DNA of 64,000 nt from Streptomyces sp. NBC_00775 (GCF_036347135.1 NZ_CP108938.1:4774001-4838000); one strand, 5' to 3'; counted from the first letter of the stretch, positions 53,319-62,300 are shown. Notes: generated by a model from the letters alone, not told the origin. Program-made: numbers and translations.

Positions 53319-53489
53319 TCAGGTGGCTACGAACCAGGCCATAAGGGGACCCTCGTCACCACTGCCCACCGGCTCGAGAACCGCGTCCGACTCGGCAGCG
53401 GAGAGCTCGCGCAGCGCGTCCTCCACCAGCGACTCATAGGTGGGTGCTTCAGCAGTGGCGCCAGTTGCCGGGGTGTGACTCAGTGCCAT
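53319..53489 (-). CDS. Putative RiPP precursor peptide (56 residues)
   Basis: The frame starts at an ATG with GAGGAG five bases upstream, the best ribosome site in the operon. The first 40 residues are acidic and helical, as in leader peptides (YESLVEDALRELSAAESDAV). The end is short, glycine-containing and then hydrophobic: GSGDEGPLMAWFVAT. No cysteine is present, so it is not a lanthipeptide or sactipeptide. The next gene follows after six bases. Two putative oxygenases in the same operon suggest hydroxylation of core side chains. The gene is too short for routine callers. The boundary between leader and core is not known. Confidence 0.7.
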   Translation of the reverse strand: MALSHTPATGATAEAPTYESLVEDALRELSAAESDAVLEPVGSGDEGPLMAWFVAT

Positions 53490-53521
53490 CTCGACTCCTC
53501 TCAGACAACAGCGTTCACGCG

Positions 53522-53551
53522 ACGCTAAGCGGTGCGACCAAGCCGGGTCAA
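53522..53551 (-). promoter_or_regulatory. Probable promoter of the peptide operon
   Basis: On the minus strand, TTGACC (53551-53546) and TAGCGT (53527-53522) are separated by 18 bases, a good sigma-70-type arrangement for streptomycetes. The predicted transcript would start about 25-30 bases upstream of the precursor ATG. Confidence 0.55.
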
Positions 53552-53852
53552 TGAGGCCCTCTGCTCAACTACCCTGTATTTACTGGGACTTGGGGCCTCC
53601 ATGGTGGCCGTATGCCCTGGTCACGCCAGGCCGGGGCGGCGTTCTCCGCCTCCTCCAGCTCCTCCCCCACCCGCTCGGACTTCCGCAACTCCGTCGGCCG
53701 CCCGTGGTGCCGCCTCACCGCTGCGTACGTCGTGGGCGAGCACGCGTGGGGCCACCTGACGGGGCTGACCGGGCCGACCGGGCTGACGGGACGCGAGGTC
53801 GCCCAGTACGGGCGTGAGGCCTCTCGAAGGACGCCATGCGCCGCACGCATCC
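53552..53852. other. Non-coding stretch between peptide operon and tRNA fragment
   Basis: I see no supportable gene here. A small tract of GGGCTGAC/GGGCCGAC-type repeats lies at about 53759-53795. Reading frames in this stretch are not convincing. Confidence 0.4.
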
Positions 53853-53899
53853 GAAAAAAGCAAAAGCCCCAGATCACGGCGAGTGAGTTCTGGGGCTTC
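53853..53899 (-). terminator. Rho-independent terminator downstream of the tRNA-Thr fragment
   Basis: On the minus strand, AAGCCCCAGA pairs with TCTGGGGCTTTTG and is followed by a run of T residues (forward strand AAAAAA at 53854-53859). It directly follows the 3' end of the tRNA fragment, as in an intact tRNA transcription unit. Confidence 0.8.
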
Positions 53900-53903
53900 C
53901 ACA

Positions 53904-53950
53904 GAGCCGCCTTCGGGATTCGAACCCGAGACCTACGCATTACGAGAACG
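53904..53950 (-). other. 3' fragment of tRNA-Thr(CGT), probable integration (att) site
   Basis: The minus strand reads CTCGTAA (anticodon loop, CGT), a variable loop AGGTC, a perfect T arm TCGGGTTCGAATCCCGA and the acceptor 3' strand AGGCGGC. The matching 5' acceptor GCCGCCT and a D arm are absent upstream, and the anticodon stem is mispaired. This is the pattern left when an element integrates at a tRNA 3' end. It separates the peptide operon from the defence-type region. Confidence 0.65.
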
Positions 53951-54246
53951 CCAGAGCGTTACCTCGAGCTTCCCTGACTGTCCCCGCTTTCGCTGTCTGC
54001 GCAGGTCAGATGGCGTGGGTGTGTCCAGGGCTTGGTGATCGTTCACGGGGTTTCACTGTCCTTCCGGCCCCATCCGGGCCCCAGGGAGGGTCCCGTCGGC
54101 GGGCTGGCTGGGCCCCGGCCGGGCGGGCCTCCAGTTCAGGGCCGGGGGACAAAGGGACGTCCAGCGCACCGACCTTTCGAAGCGAAGAGGCCCTATTCCG
54201 CCGCTCGTTCCAGTGGTCGTCGCAACACCCCAGCTCAGGGGATGCG

Positions 54247-54381
54247 ATGGACTTCAAGATCCGGGAGATCCCGACGGCTCACGGGCGGAAGACCCTGCTG
54301 CGTGAGCGGGAGGCATACTCCCAGCTCATGCGGCAGGGCCTGAACAACACAGAGGCGTCCTCTCGCCGAAGCCGCAGGTGA
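54247..54381 (+). pseudogene. IS30-family transposase, N-terminal remnant
   Basis: The frame begins MDFKIREIPTAHGRK and continues REREAYSQLMRQGLNNTEAS, the typical first segment of actinobacterial IS30-type transposases. It then loses the expected helix-turn-helix and stops after about 44 residues. The catalytic DDE part is missing. It lies about 300 bases right of the tRNA fragment and is a trace of earlier mobile-element activity. Confidence 0.6.
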
Positions 54382-54477
54382 TCAGGCCCTGGCGCCGCCC
54401 CACACCGCAACAACCGCGGCACCTCGCATTGCTCAACAGCCCCTGCAAGGGTGATCACCGGCCGTACGCTCGCTCGC

Positions 54478-55152
54478 ATGGACTACCAGCTCGAAGACAT
54501 CGCGCAGTGGGACGGGCGTATGACCCGGGCTATTCTTCACTCGGACGAAGCGGCACAGCGGGATGAGCTGGCCAACGCCACCCGCGACGGCAACTGGCGA
54601 CGGGTCTTCACCATCCTGAGTCCCAGGGACAAGCACGGCTGGGTCAACGCCGTGCGCCTGGATGGAAAGAAACGGTACGCTCCGCTCCACCAGGCCGCGT
54701 GGCATGGAGCTCCCACCGACATTGTGCAAGGCCTCCTCGAGTACGGGGCGTGGCGCACCTTGCGGAGCAGCACTGGAGAGCGGCCTGTTGACATTGCAGC
54801 CAGACGCGGGAACCACCACCTTGCGCGCGTCTTGGAGCCCGAGGTCAAGCACCACGTTCCCAGTGACGTCCTCGCTGGCCTGCAGCGTAACTTGCACGCT
54901 TTGATCACTGAATACGACAAGAGCGCCCCGCGCTATCTGCGCCTGCCCGAGCTTGAGGTTCTCGCAGAGCTCGACCCGTCCGTGTACTGGATCCGGGTCT
55001 CCGGCGGCATCTTCATCATCGCGCTCCGCGGTTCCGAACTGAACGTCGAGGCCAACGGCAAGATGGACTACGATTCGTCGCCGGTATTTCGCATCACTGC
55101 CGACTGCGTCTACCGGCCGTCGGGTGAACCGTGGACAGACCTCACCTCGTAG
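54478..55152 (+). CDS. Ankyrin-repeat-containing protein
   Basis: About 224 residues from the ATG at 54478; a GTG at 54451 is also in frame. The middle shows two ankyrin-like units (YAPLHQAAWHGAPTDIVQGL and RPVDIAARRGNHHLARVLEP). The C-terminal half is a separate globular domain (LPELEVLAELDPSVYWIRVS, GSELNVEANGKMDYDSS). No ribosome site is obvious, so the transcript may be leaderless. Ankyrin repeats bind proteins; the partner is unknown. It adjoins restriction-type genes. Confidence 0.7.
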   Translation: MDYQLEDIAQWDGRMTRAILHSDEAAQRDELANATRDGNWRRVFTILSPRDKHGWVNAVRLDGKKRYAPLHQAAWHGAPTDIVQGLLEYGAWRTLRSSTGERPVDIAARRGNHHLARVLEPEVKHHVPSDVLAGLQRNLHALITEYDKSAPRYLRLPELEVLAELDPSVYWIRVSGGIFIIALRGSELNVEANGKMDYDSSPVFRITADCVYRPSGEPWTDLTS

Positions 55153-55522
55153 GAACAACCGTGCCCCGCGCGGGGCTGGTTGGGGCACAGCCGCTGTCGC
55201 GCCGCCGAGAGCACCCACCAGCTGGAAGCACGCGCCCCACGATCGGCGGCCTGCCGTACTGATCTCGCCCAACGTTCCGTGCCGCCGGGGCCCGCAGCCG
55301 GACCGTGTTGCCGCCTCCACGCGCTCCCTGATCCGGCCTGTCACGAGCTGCCGGTGGACGGCGCCGTGGCGTGAAGGCCTGCAATTTGCACACAGCGACG
55401 CTGCCCAGCGTCGGCCCTTGCGGCGTCCTTGACGTCGCTGCGCCCGGGCCAGGACCCCACGCATAGAAGCAGCTCGCAGAACTCCTGGGACACAGCGCCA
55501 ACGCCTCCGACATCATTGGGGC
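55153..55522. other. Intergenic stretch upstream of the GmrSD-type gene
   Basis: These 370 bases contain no supportable gene. A short in-frame string near 55465-55510 (KQLAELLGHSANASD) resembles the end of a tyrosine recombinase but is too short to call. Confidence 0.35.
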
Positions 55523-57196
55523 ATGCAGCAACTCGAGGCGCAGGAAGTGTCCCTGCATAAGGTTTTCAGCAGCGACTACGACTTCAGGATCCCGGACTAC
55601 CAGCGGCCGTACGCCTGGGACGTCGAGCAGGCCGTCCAGTTGCTCACCGATTTGGAGGAGTCGCTGGACAGGGGGACGGACGAGCCGTACTTCCTCGGCT
55701 CCATCGTCCTCGTCAAGGCCAAGGGCAACGCCCCCGCTGAGGTCATCGACGGCCAGCAGCGCCTCACCACCCTGACCATCCTGCTCGCTCTCCTTCGCGA
55801 CCTGACGGAGGACCCCGACCTGCGCAGCGATCTTGACAAGCTGGTCACGGAGCCCGGCACCAAGGTCCGCCGGCTCGACCCCAGGCCCAGGCTCACCCTG
55901 CGAATCCGCGACGCCAGCTTCTTTCAGCAGTACGTCCAGACGAAGGGGGCCACTGAGGCACTGCGGACCCTGAAGGAGGAGACGCTGCCGACGGACGCGC
56001 AGAAAGCTGTCCTGCGCAACGCGAAGGCGTTGCACGCGATATTCGCCGACTGGTCGGAGGATCGACGGCTGGACCTTGTGCAGATGCTTGGTGAGCGCAC
56101 CTTCCTGGTCGTCGTCAGCACCCCCGATCTGGACAGTGCGCACCGCATCTTCAGCGTCATGAACTCCCGTGGCATGGACCTTTCGCCCACGGACATCTTC
56201 AAGTCGCACATTATCGGCGCTCTGGACCAGAAGACCTCAGAGGAGTGCGCGCGCAAGTGGGAAGATGCGGAGGAGGCCCTGGGTCGAGACGACTTCGCCG
56301 ACCTCTTCCTTCACCTGCGCATGGTGTTCGCCATGAAGCGGGCAGAGCGGGAGCTGCTCAAAGAGTTTCCCGAGCAGGTGCTCAGCCACTACCTGCCCGG
56401 CAAGGCCGAGTCGTTCGTCAACAACGTCGTCGTGCCGTACGCGGACGCCTACGTGCAGATCCGCGACGCCAGCTACGCGGCGGCCTCTGGAGCTGAGCAG
56501 GTCAACGCCTGGTTCAAACGCCTTCAGCAGGTCGACAACAACGACTGGCGGCCCGCGGCCCTGTGGGCGCTGCGTAACCACGGTGACGATCCGGCCTGGC
56601 TCGACGGATTCTTCGGCGCACTGGAGCGGCTGTCGGCCAGCATGTTTATCCGCCGTGTCTACACGACTCCCCGCGTCATGCGTTACGCGGACCTCCTGCG
56701 GGAACTCGACGCTGGCAAGGGCCTGGACGCCACGTCCTTCGCCCTGACGGACGCGGAGAAAGCCGAGACACTCACGCGCTTGGACGGCGACATCTACCTC
56801 GTCACCAAGACCCGCAAGTACATCCTGCTGCGCCTGGACGAAATGCTGGCCGGGAAGCCCGGAGTCTCGTACGACCATGCCCTGATTACTGTCGAGCACG
56901 TGCTCCCGCAGAACCCGAAGCAGGGATCGCAGTGGCTGCGGCACTTCACCGACGAGCAGCGCAGGCGGTGGACGCACCGGCTGGGCAACCTCGTCCTGCT
57001 CAACCGGACGAAGAACGCCTACGCCCAGAACTACGACTTCACCGAGAAGAAGGCCAAGTACTTCACCGGCAGGCACGGCGTGTCCACATTCGCCCTGACC
57101 AGTCAGGTGTTGCAACACCAGGAGTGGGCGCCGGAGCTGCTGCAGAAGCGGCAGCAGCGGCTCGTGGGTCTGCTGACCGATGAGTGGGATTTGTAA
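55523..57196 (+). CDS. GmrSD-type (DUF262/DUF1524) restriction protein
   Basis: A 557-residue protein. The N-terminal DUF262 domain has PDYQRPYAWDVEQA and the hallmark VIDGQQRLTTLT near residue 75, a ParB-like nucleotide site. The C-terminal DUF1524 domain has the HNH-type pattern ALITVEHVLPQNP near 457 and HRLGNLVLLNRTKN near 488. The fused GmrS-GmrD arrangement is typical of type IV enzymes that cut DNA with modified cytosines, using nucleotide hydrolysis. It sits in a region with other nucleic-acid-modification genes and is probably antiphage. Confidence 0.85.
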   Translation: MQQLEAQEVSLHKVFSSDYDFRIPDYQRPYAWDVEQAVQLLTDLEESLDRGTDEPYFLGSIVLVKAKGNAPAEVIDGQQRLTTLTILLALLRDLTEDPDLRSDLDKLVTEPGTKVRRLDPRPRLTLRIRDASFFQQYVQTKGATEALRTLKEETLPTDAQKAVLRNAKALHAIFADWSEDRRLDLVQMLGERTFLVVVSTPDLDSAHRIFSVMNSRGMDLSPTDIFKSHIIGALDQKTSEECARKWEDAEEALGRDDFADLFLHLRMVFAMKRAERELLKEFPEQVLSHYLPGKAESFVNNVVVPYADAYVQIRDASYAAASGAEQVNAWFKRLQQVDNNDWRPAALWALRNHGDDPAWLDGFFGALERLSASMFIRRVYTTPRVMRYADLLRELDAGKGLDATSFALTDAEKAETLTRLDGDIYLVTKTRKYILLRLDEMLAGKPGVSYDHALITVEHVLPQNPKQGSQWLRHFTDEQRRRWTHRLGNLVLLNRTKNAYAQNYDFTEKKAKYFTGRHGVSTFALTSQVLQHQEWAPELLQKRQQRLVGLLTDEWDL

Positions 57197-57246
57197 GGAG
57201 TCAGGGGCAGCAGCCTGCAGAGCTCATGCGCCTGCAGGCTGCTCGC

Positions 57247-57456
57247 TCATCCAGGGAGCTCGGCTCGGGAAAGCACGGACAGGCCGGCGATGAGCTGGGC
57301 AGACCAGTCGGGGTGGGCGCTCAACTCGTCGGGGAAGTGCATGAACGTCTGCTCACCTTGGACGAACAAGCGCCCGGAGAAGCTCGTGGTCGGCGTCGCG
57401 CCGCCTTGGAAGACCGTCAGCTCCAGGGCCGGTAAGCGTCCTTCAGATCGGCTCAA
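57247..57456 (-). pseudogene. C-terminal gene fragment downstream of an IS3 remnant
   Basis: The frame reads like natural protein (ELTVFQGGATPTTSFSGRLF, THE end SAQLIAGLSVLSRAELPG) but has no proper start: it begins in the IS3 remnant at 57443. It is probably the tail of a gene whose front was removed by the insertion. No family is recognised. Confidence 0.35.
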
Positions 57457-57706
57457 CGCCGCCGAAGCGGTCCCGGTGCTCGTCGATGAACGCTACGAGC
57501 GTGTGTGCGGCCGGTCGAGCTGACGCGAAGAAACTGCCGCGGCCTTCGGGATCTCGTTGGCCCGCTTGAGTTCGGCGTCCTCCTTCTTCAACGTCTTGAT
57601 CTGGGCGGACGCCTCCGTCGTCGTCCCCGGACGCCGGCTCGCGTCGATCTCGTGCTGCTTCACTGCCGCTGTGACGCCCTCGGGTAGCGGCGATTCGTGG
57701 CGCCAC
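57443..57706 (-). pseudogene. IS3-family insertion sequence remnant
   Basis: On the minus strand one frame gives the OrfA end KQHEIDASRRPG, then QIKTLKKEDAELKRANEI, characteristic of IS3 transposases. A shifted frame gives the OrfB beginning LVAFIDEHRDRFGG, ending in a stop. Frameshifts and the loss of the DDE domain show that it is dead. Confidence 0.7.
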
Positions 57707-57872
57707 CAGGCGAGGGCAACGCCGACATGAACGGCCCCGCGGTCCGTGCAGTGCCCCTGCCGACACGCTTAGAGGCACTTTCGGTAAGTTGACCCCCTTG
57801 CAGCGCAACAGCACAGCCAGCAGGCTGGCTCCAGTCAACCGGTGCCGCGTGCCTACAACCCCGGGGGGGTCC

Positions 57873-60695
57873 GTGACGGACGAGCAGCGGACGGTCGAGC
57901 AGCATCTGTGGAGGCTCTTCGACTCCCTCCGGGGCCGCTTCTCTTTCAATGAGCTGGCTGACACGTTGCTATGGAATGCCGTCGACTGGAGGACCCGCAC
58001 CACTGGCCTGCCAGTGCCGGAAATCGACGTCCTGCAGCGTGTCGCCCAGCGCGTGCGGAACCTAAACCCTGCGCTGGATCCCACACTAGAAGGCGAACAG
58101 GGGGTGCTGCACACCTACACCCCGGCACAGATCCGTTACTACGCAAGGGCGTTGCTGCGCCCTGTGCACCACCACGACGAGTTCCCCACCTCTGCGTCTC
58201 TGGTGAAGGTTGCCACAGCCACCTTGACCGCATACGAGCGGGGAAGCCGCATGGATGGGATGCATCTCTACGATCCGGCATGCGGGTCCGCCACCCTGGC
58301 ACTCGATGTGGCCAAAACTCTGGCAGATCAGGCAGGAACACCGGTCAGCATCGCTGGCCAGGACGTCAACTCGTCCACCGTCCAGCGCGCCCGAGCCCAC
58401 GCCTTTCTCGTCGGCGCGGACGCCGCGTTCAGCTTGTCGAACTCTCTCGAAAAGGATGCCTTCCCCGGCCGCCAGTTCGACTACACGGTGGCCGAGATCC
58501 CCTACAACATGTCGTGGCGCGACAGCCTCGCGCACTGTGCAGCTGAGGCCGCACGTCCGGATGGACGATTCCCCGCAGGTCTGCCCCAGCCCAACAATGC
58601 CTCCCTGCTGTTCGCCCAGATTCTGCTCAGCAAGCTTCGAGACCCGGCGGACGGTGGCGGGCGAGGGATCATGTTCACTGCTACAGGGCCGCTGCGCGAC
58701 ACGGGTGGCAGCGCGATCCGTACTTGGCTGCTCGACCAGGATCTCCTGGATGCGGTGGTCGCTCTGCCCGAAGGACTCAGCGCGAACACAGGCATCCGGC
58801 TGTTCGCCCTGATCTTCTCCAACGACAAGCCCAAGGTACGCTGGCACAAGGTTCAGTTCATCGACCTCCGTGGCTTCTACGAGGACGCGCACTCCCGCCG
58901 ACTTGAGCGCCGCGTGATCAGCGAAGCGGCCCTCGATGAGCTGTCACGAAGCCTGAAGCAACCGAAGCCGACGACCTACAGCAGGACAGCCTCGGTGCGT
59001 GATCTCTCGTTCCGCCAGGTCAGCGTCATCCACCACACCACCGCAGCCACCGGCAAACCCGGGCAGCGCCACGTCCCGCCCCTCACCATGCTGGCGCCGG
59101 TGACAGCCTCCACCGAAGCGTGGCGCAACGCCCGCTACGTCACGACGCCACCGGACGCGAGGGACGTGGCGAACTCACAACTCACGATGTTCGACGTGGA
59201 CCGCGTCTTCCGGACCGACCGACCCCCGCGCGCACTGCGCGACCTCACCCAGCACGGCTGGAAGACCGCCAGGCTAACCGAACTCACCGAGCACATCTGC
59301 TACATCCCCTCGGCCAAAGCAGCCGACCGCCCCGCCATGCTGTCATCCGTCACGGGCGAGCCGGCGCTCATCCTCCCCATCGAACCGCACCTGGATGCAG
59401 TGACAGGGGATCCAGGCGAAGTTGCTCCCGACAACCGCATCCTCGTGCTCCAGACCAGAGACACGCACGTCGACGCCGAATATCTTGCGGGCTGGCTCAA
59501 TTCCGCACTCGGTCGGCGACTGCGCTCGGCGGCCACCGGTTCCGGCAGCGGCAGCTACGTCAGCCCCCGCGCCGTCAATCTCACCCAGGCCTGGCGCATG
59601 GCAGACAACCTTCTGATCGCCCTGCCGGACCTACCTGTCCAGCGGGACATGGCCCGCACGGAACGGGCACTGGCCGCAGCCCGCCGTCACCTTGTCGACT
59701 CGCACAGAGAGCTCTGGAACGACCCCAAGAGGCGCTCCGACATCTACCGGGAGGCCAGCCGTCTCATCCCGTCGGCAGATCTAGACGAATGGGCAGCAAG
59801 CCTGCCCTTCCCCATGGCCAGTGCCCTGTGGGCCTATGAGTCCAAAGGCGACAGCAACCTCCACGCCCGTCACGCCCAGATGTTCCACTTCTGGGACGCC
59901 ACCATTGAGTTCCACGCCGCTGTCGTCCTGTCCGCCCTTCTCCAGGACCGCTCAGGCCTCGAGCAGGAACTCCCTGCCCTCGCCGCGCAGTTCAGCAAAG
60001 TGGGGCTCTCCTCTGAGCGGGCCACCCTCGGTGTCTGGCATATCGTGCTGCAACGCCTCACCAAGAGGTACCGCACCGCATTGACCGGAACCGACACCGA
60101 TGAGCAAGCACGGGTGCGGACAGCCTTCGCCGACGCACCGCCAGACTTCCTGGACACCCTCCTCAGCACCGACGTCACGAACCTGTTGGGAGAGGTGATC
60201 CACCTACGCAACACCTGGAGTGGCCACTCGGGAGCGACGGGCGAGGACTCCCTCAAGGAGCAGATCGGCATCCTGACCAGCCACGTGCACACCCTGCGTA
60301 ACCTGATCGGTGCCGGCTGGCTGGACTTTCCCCTCATACGCGCTGGCGGGGCCCGGATTAGAAACGGGGTATTCCACCATGACGTGGACCTGGCCATGGG
60401 CCCGAATGCTCCGTTCAGACAGAAGCGGGTCCCGAGCAACGTGGCCTTGGAGGAAGACGGCCTGTACCTCCTCTCCCGCGAGGGCGGCAGCGCGCTCCCA
60501 CTCGCTCCCCTGGTCGAGCTGCAGCCAGCAGCCTTCGGATCGAACAGCGACTGCTACTACTACAACCGCATGCAAACCGAAGGCATCCGGTTCGTGGCCT
60601 ACCACGAAGCGGCCGAATCGGAAATGATCAAGGAAGCCACGCCCACCGCCGCCCTTGTCGCCGCCCTGGCCTCCGGCGTGCCAGCTTCCCAATAA
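57873..60695 (+). CDS. N6-adenine methyltransferase-like protein with TRD-like and HEPN-like C-terminus
   Basis: About 940 residues from the GTG at 57873. The N-terminal third is an HsdM-like fold with SAM motif I (YDPACGSATLALDVA). At motif IV, where NPPF/Y is expected, it reads AEIPYNMSW, so methylation may be lost. The central part resembles a type I specificity domain (DAEYLAGWLNSALGRRL, LIALPDLPVQRDMARTE). The C-terminal part contains LRNTWSGH (about residue 780), fitting the RX4-6H motif of HEPN ribonucleases. The combination suggests a single-protein defence factor that senses DNA and cuts RNA. The HEPN assignment rests on one motif. Confidence 0.7.
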   Translation: MTDEQRTVEQHLWRLFDSLRGRFSFNELADTLLWNAVDWRTRTTGLPVPEIDVLQRVAQRVRNLNPALDPTLEGEQGVLHTYTPAQIRYYARALLRPVHHHDEFPTSASLVKVATATLTAYERGSRMDGMHLYDPACGSATLALDVAKTLADQAGTPVSIAGQDVNSSTVQRARAHAFLVGADAAFSLSNSLEKDAFPGRQFDYTVAEIPYNMSWRDSLAHCAAEAARPDGRFPAGLPQPNNASLLFAQILLSKLRDPADGGGRGIMFTATGPLRDTGGSAIRTWLLDQDLLDAVVALPEGLSANTGIRLFALIFSNDKPKVRWHKVQFIDLRGFYEDAHSRRLERRVISEAALDELSRSLKQPKPTTYSRTASVRDLSFRQVSVIHHTTAATGKPGQRHVPPLTMLAPVTASTEAWRNARYVTTPPDARDVANSQLTMFDVDRVFRTDRPPRALRDLTQHGWKTARLTELTEHICYIPSAKAADRPAMLSSVTGEPALILPIEPHLDAVTGDPGEVAPDNRILVLQTRDTHVDAEYLAGWLNSALGRRLRSAATGSGSGSYVSPRAVNLTQAWRMADNLLIALPDLPVQRDMARTERALAAARRHLVDSHRELWNDPKRRSDIYREASRLIPSADLDEWAASLPFPMASALWAYESKGDSNLHARHAQMFHFWDATIEFHAAVVLSALLQDRSGLEQELPALAAQFSKVGLSSERATLGVWHIVLQRLTKRYRTALTGTDTDEQARVRTAFADAPPDFLDTLLSTDVTNLLGEVIHLRNTWSGHSGATGEDSLKEQIGILTSHVHTLRNLIGAGWLDFPLIRAGGARIRNGVFHHDVDLAMGPNAPFRQKRVPSNVALEEDGLYLLSREGGSALPLAPLVELQPAAFGSNSDCYYYNRMQTEGIRFVAYHEAAESEMIKEATPTAALVAALASGVPASQ

Positions 60696-60857
60696 CCAGG
60701 ACCGACAGACATATACCGGACTCTGCGCGCCGGGGACCATCGCATCCCGTCCAGGACCGGCGGGGCAAGGTCACTGGCGTTCCTCGTAGCGGCGCTGCTA
60801 GCGCAGTAGGTGACGGGCCCGTCGGAGATCATGGCGACCAGGGCCAGAGACCAGCGT

Positions 60858-61460
60858 CTACTCCTCAACCCACTTCCAGGTGAAGGATCGGGGCTGCGCT
60901 CCGATCTCGGACATGAAGGAGTCAGTGCCATCGGCTGGCGGCGGGTTCTGCTTGGAGGCAAGTTCGGGCGCGCACACGTCCCAGTACAGGGTCCGGGTCT
61001 TGTACGGCGCGATACCGGCCACCTGCGTCATGCTCTTGTCAGGGCCGTCTACCGAGTCCGGGTACTCGCCTTCAGCGTGCTTCGGTGTGTACATGGTCTG
61101 GAACTTCTGCGTGATCGAGTTGACCGCGGTGTCGGACCGGTTTTCGTACACGGTCATCACCTGCACGCACTTGTTCGTCGCGGCCTGATCGTGCCACTCG
61201 ATCAGGGCCAGCGCCCCCTGCGGAACGTGGGCCTTGACGGGCGCGGGTGTCGTTTCCGGCGCGGGTGCCTCGGAAGCCAGCGCTGTCGGAGTAGCAGTGA
61301 CCGTTACGGTGGCAGTGACGGTAAGAGTTGCTGTGACTGTGACCGCGGGCTGAGGCGCTGGCCCATCACACCCGGCAACCAGGAGAGCCGTGACGCAGAC
61401 GCCAGGAGCAGTCAGTGCACCCGCCCGACGTCGACGTCCGGGAGCGAGCCAGCGAGTCAT
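60858..61460 (-). CDS. Putative secreted lipoprotein
   Basis: A 200-residue protein with a signal peptide and lipobox (ALLVAGC, lipid-modified Cys31). A Thr/Val repeat linker follows (VTVTATLTVTATVTVTATPT), then a globular domain with two cysteines (NKCVQVMTVYENRSD, YWDVCAPELAS). AAAGG precedes the ATG. The domain resembles DUF4352-like or extracellular beta-sandwich proteins of actinomycetes. Function unknown. Confidence 0.7.
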   Translation of the reverse strand: MTRWLAPGRRRRAGALTAPGVCVTALLVAGCDGPAPQPAVTVTATLTVTATVTVTATPTALASEAPAPETTPAPVKAHVPQGALALIEWHDQAATNKCVQVMTVYENRSDTAVNSITQKFQTMYTPKHAEGEYPDSVDGPDKSMTQVAGIAPYKTRTLYWDVCAPELASKQNPPPADGTDSFMSEIGAQPRSFTWKWVEE

Positions 61461-61695
61461 GACTGCCTTTCCGCAAGGGGAGGGAGCCGGGCTGTGCGCG
61501 ACACCTGAGAAGCGCAGGTGATGTGTGGCGCAGGGCAGGAATCCTAGAGCAGAGCTCCGCCGGGTGTGTAGGGCGGGTGGCGGTTCCGAGATGACCGGGT
61601 GTCTCCTGCCCACGAGAGCTCAAAACAGCGGGGGCTGCCTTTCCCGAGGACGATCACATCCATGTGCCGTTGAGTCCGGGGCATGCTCTTGCCGG

Positions 61696-62200
61696 TCAGT
61701 CCTCCGGTGCTTCCCGGTGGGTACCGTCCAGGGTGATGCGGATTCGCGCCACGGCCTCGGCGATTTCCACGGTGTCCTCGTCGTGGGGACCGTAGACCAC
61801 GCACATGTCGTCGTGGAGCGGTTCGAGTATCCGCCGGGCCTCGACGAGTCGTCCCTCGGAAAGCTCCAGGAAACCGATGGCGCGCCGCAGTTCGATCGCC
61901 TCGTCGCAGGCGTCGCTGTCCACGGCCCGCACCTGGCGGAGGACTGCCTCGAACTCCTGCAGGGCGACCGTCACCTGGCCCAGTTCGGCCCGGCAGTGCG
62001 CGGCCTGGGCGCGACAGGAGCGTGCCTTCTCGCTGGTGGGCCCGGCGGTGCGGGAGAAGACGCCGGCGAGCGCGTCGAACTCGGGCAGAGCCCGGCGGTA
62101 GTCGCCGCCGAGGAAGCGGACCGCGGCCCGCTTCATGCGCAGGTCGAGCACCTCGCTGTTGTCGGAGCCGAGCGCCAGTGTCGGGTGCGCCCTCGTTCCC
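61696..62200 (-). pseudogene. TPR-region remnant of a larger (kinase/TPR) protein
   Basis: The minus frame shows tetratricopeptide-like helices (LDLRMKRAAVRFLGGDYRRA, ELGQVTVALQEFEAVLRQV, GRLVEARRILEPLHDD). These resemble the C-terminal part of streptomycete serine/threonine kinases with TPR repeats. No kinase domain or plausible start is present; the frame fades at about 62200, next to a repeat. It is probably a truncated gene. Confidence 0.55.
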
Positions 62201-62230
62201 CACGAAGATGATCGTGCAGACGGCTCAGCT

Positions 62231-62300
62231 CACACGTCGGCGGAACACCATCACGTTGCGGCGTCAGCGCCTCTCGATCAGGCCGACTGCTAGCCGTGGG
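62231..62300. repeat. 70-bp imperfect direct repeat, left copy
   Basis: Begins CACACGTCGGCGGAACACC and ends AGCCGTGGG. It matches 63459-63528 at 59 of 70 positions by hand count. The pair brackets the EVE-domain gene. Confidence 0.8.

Noticed and set aside
53904..53975. A complete tRNA gene
   Set aside because: The T arm, anticodon loop and 3' acceptor strand are present, but the 5' acceptor strand and D arm do not match, so only a 3' fragment is supported.
55465..55510. Tyrosine recombinase relic (KQLAELLGHSANASD)
   Set aside because: The string resembles the region near the second catalytic His, but it is only about 15 codons long and is preceded by a stop, so chance cannot be excluded.
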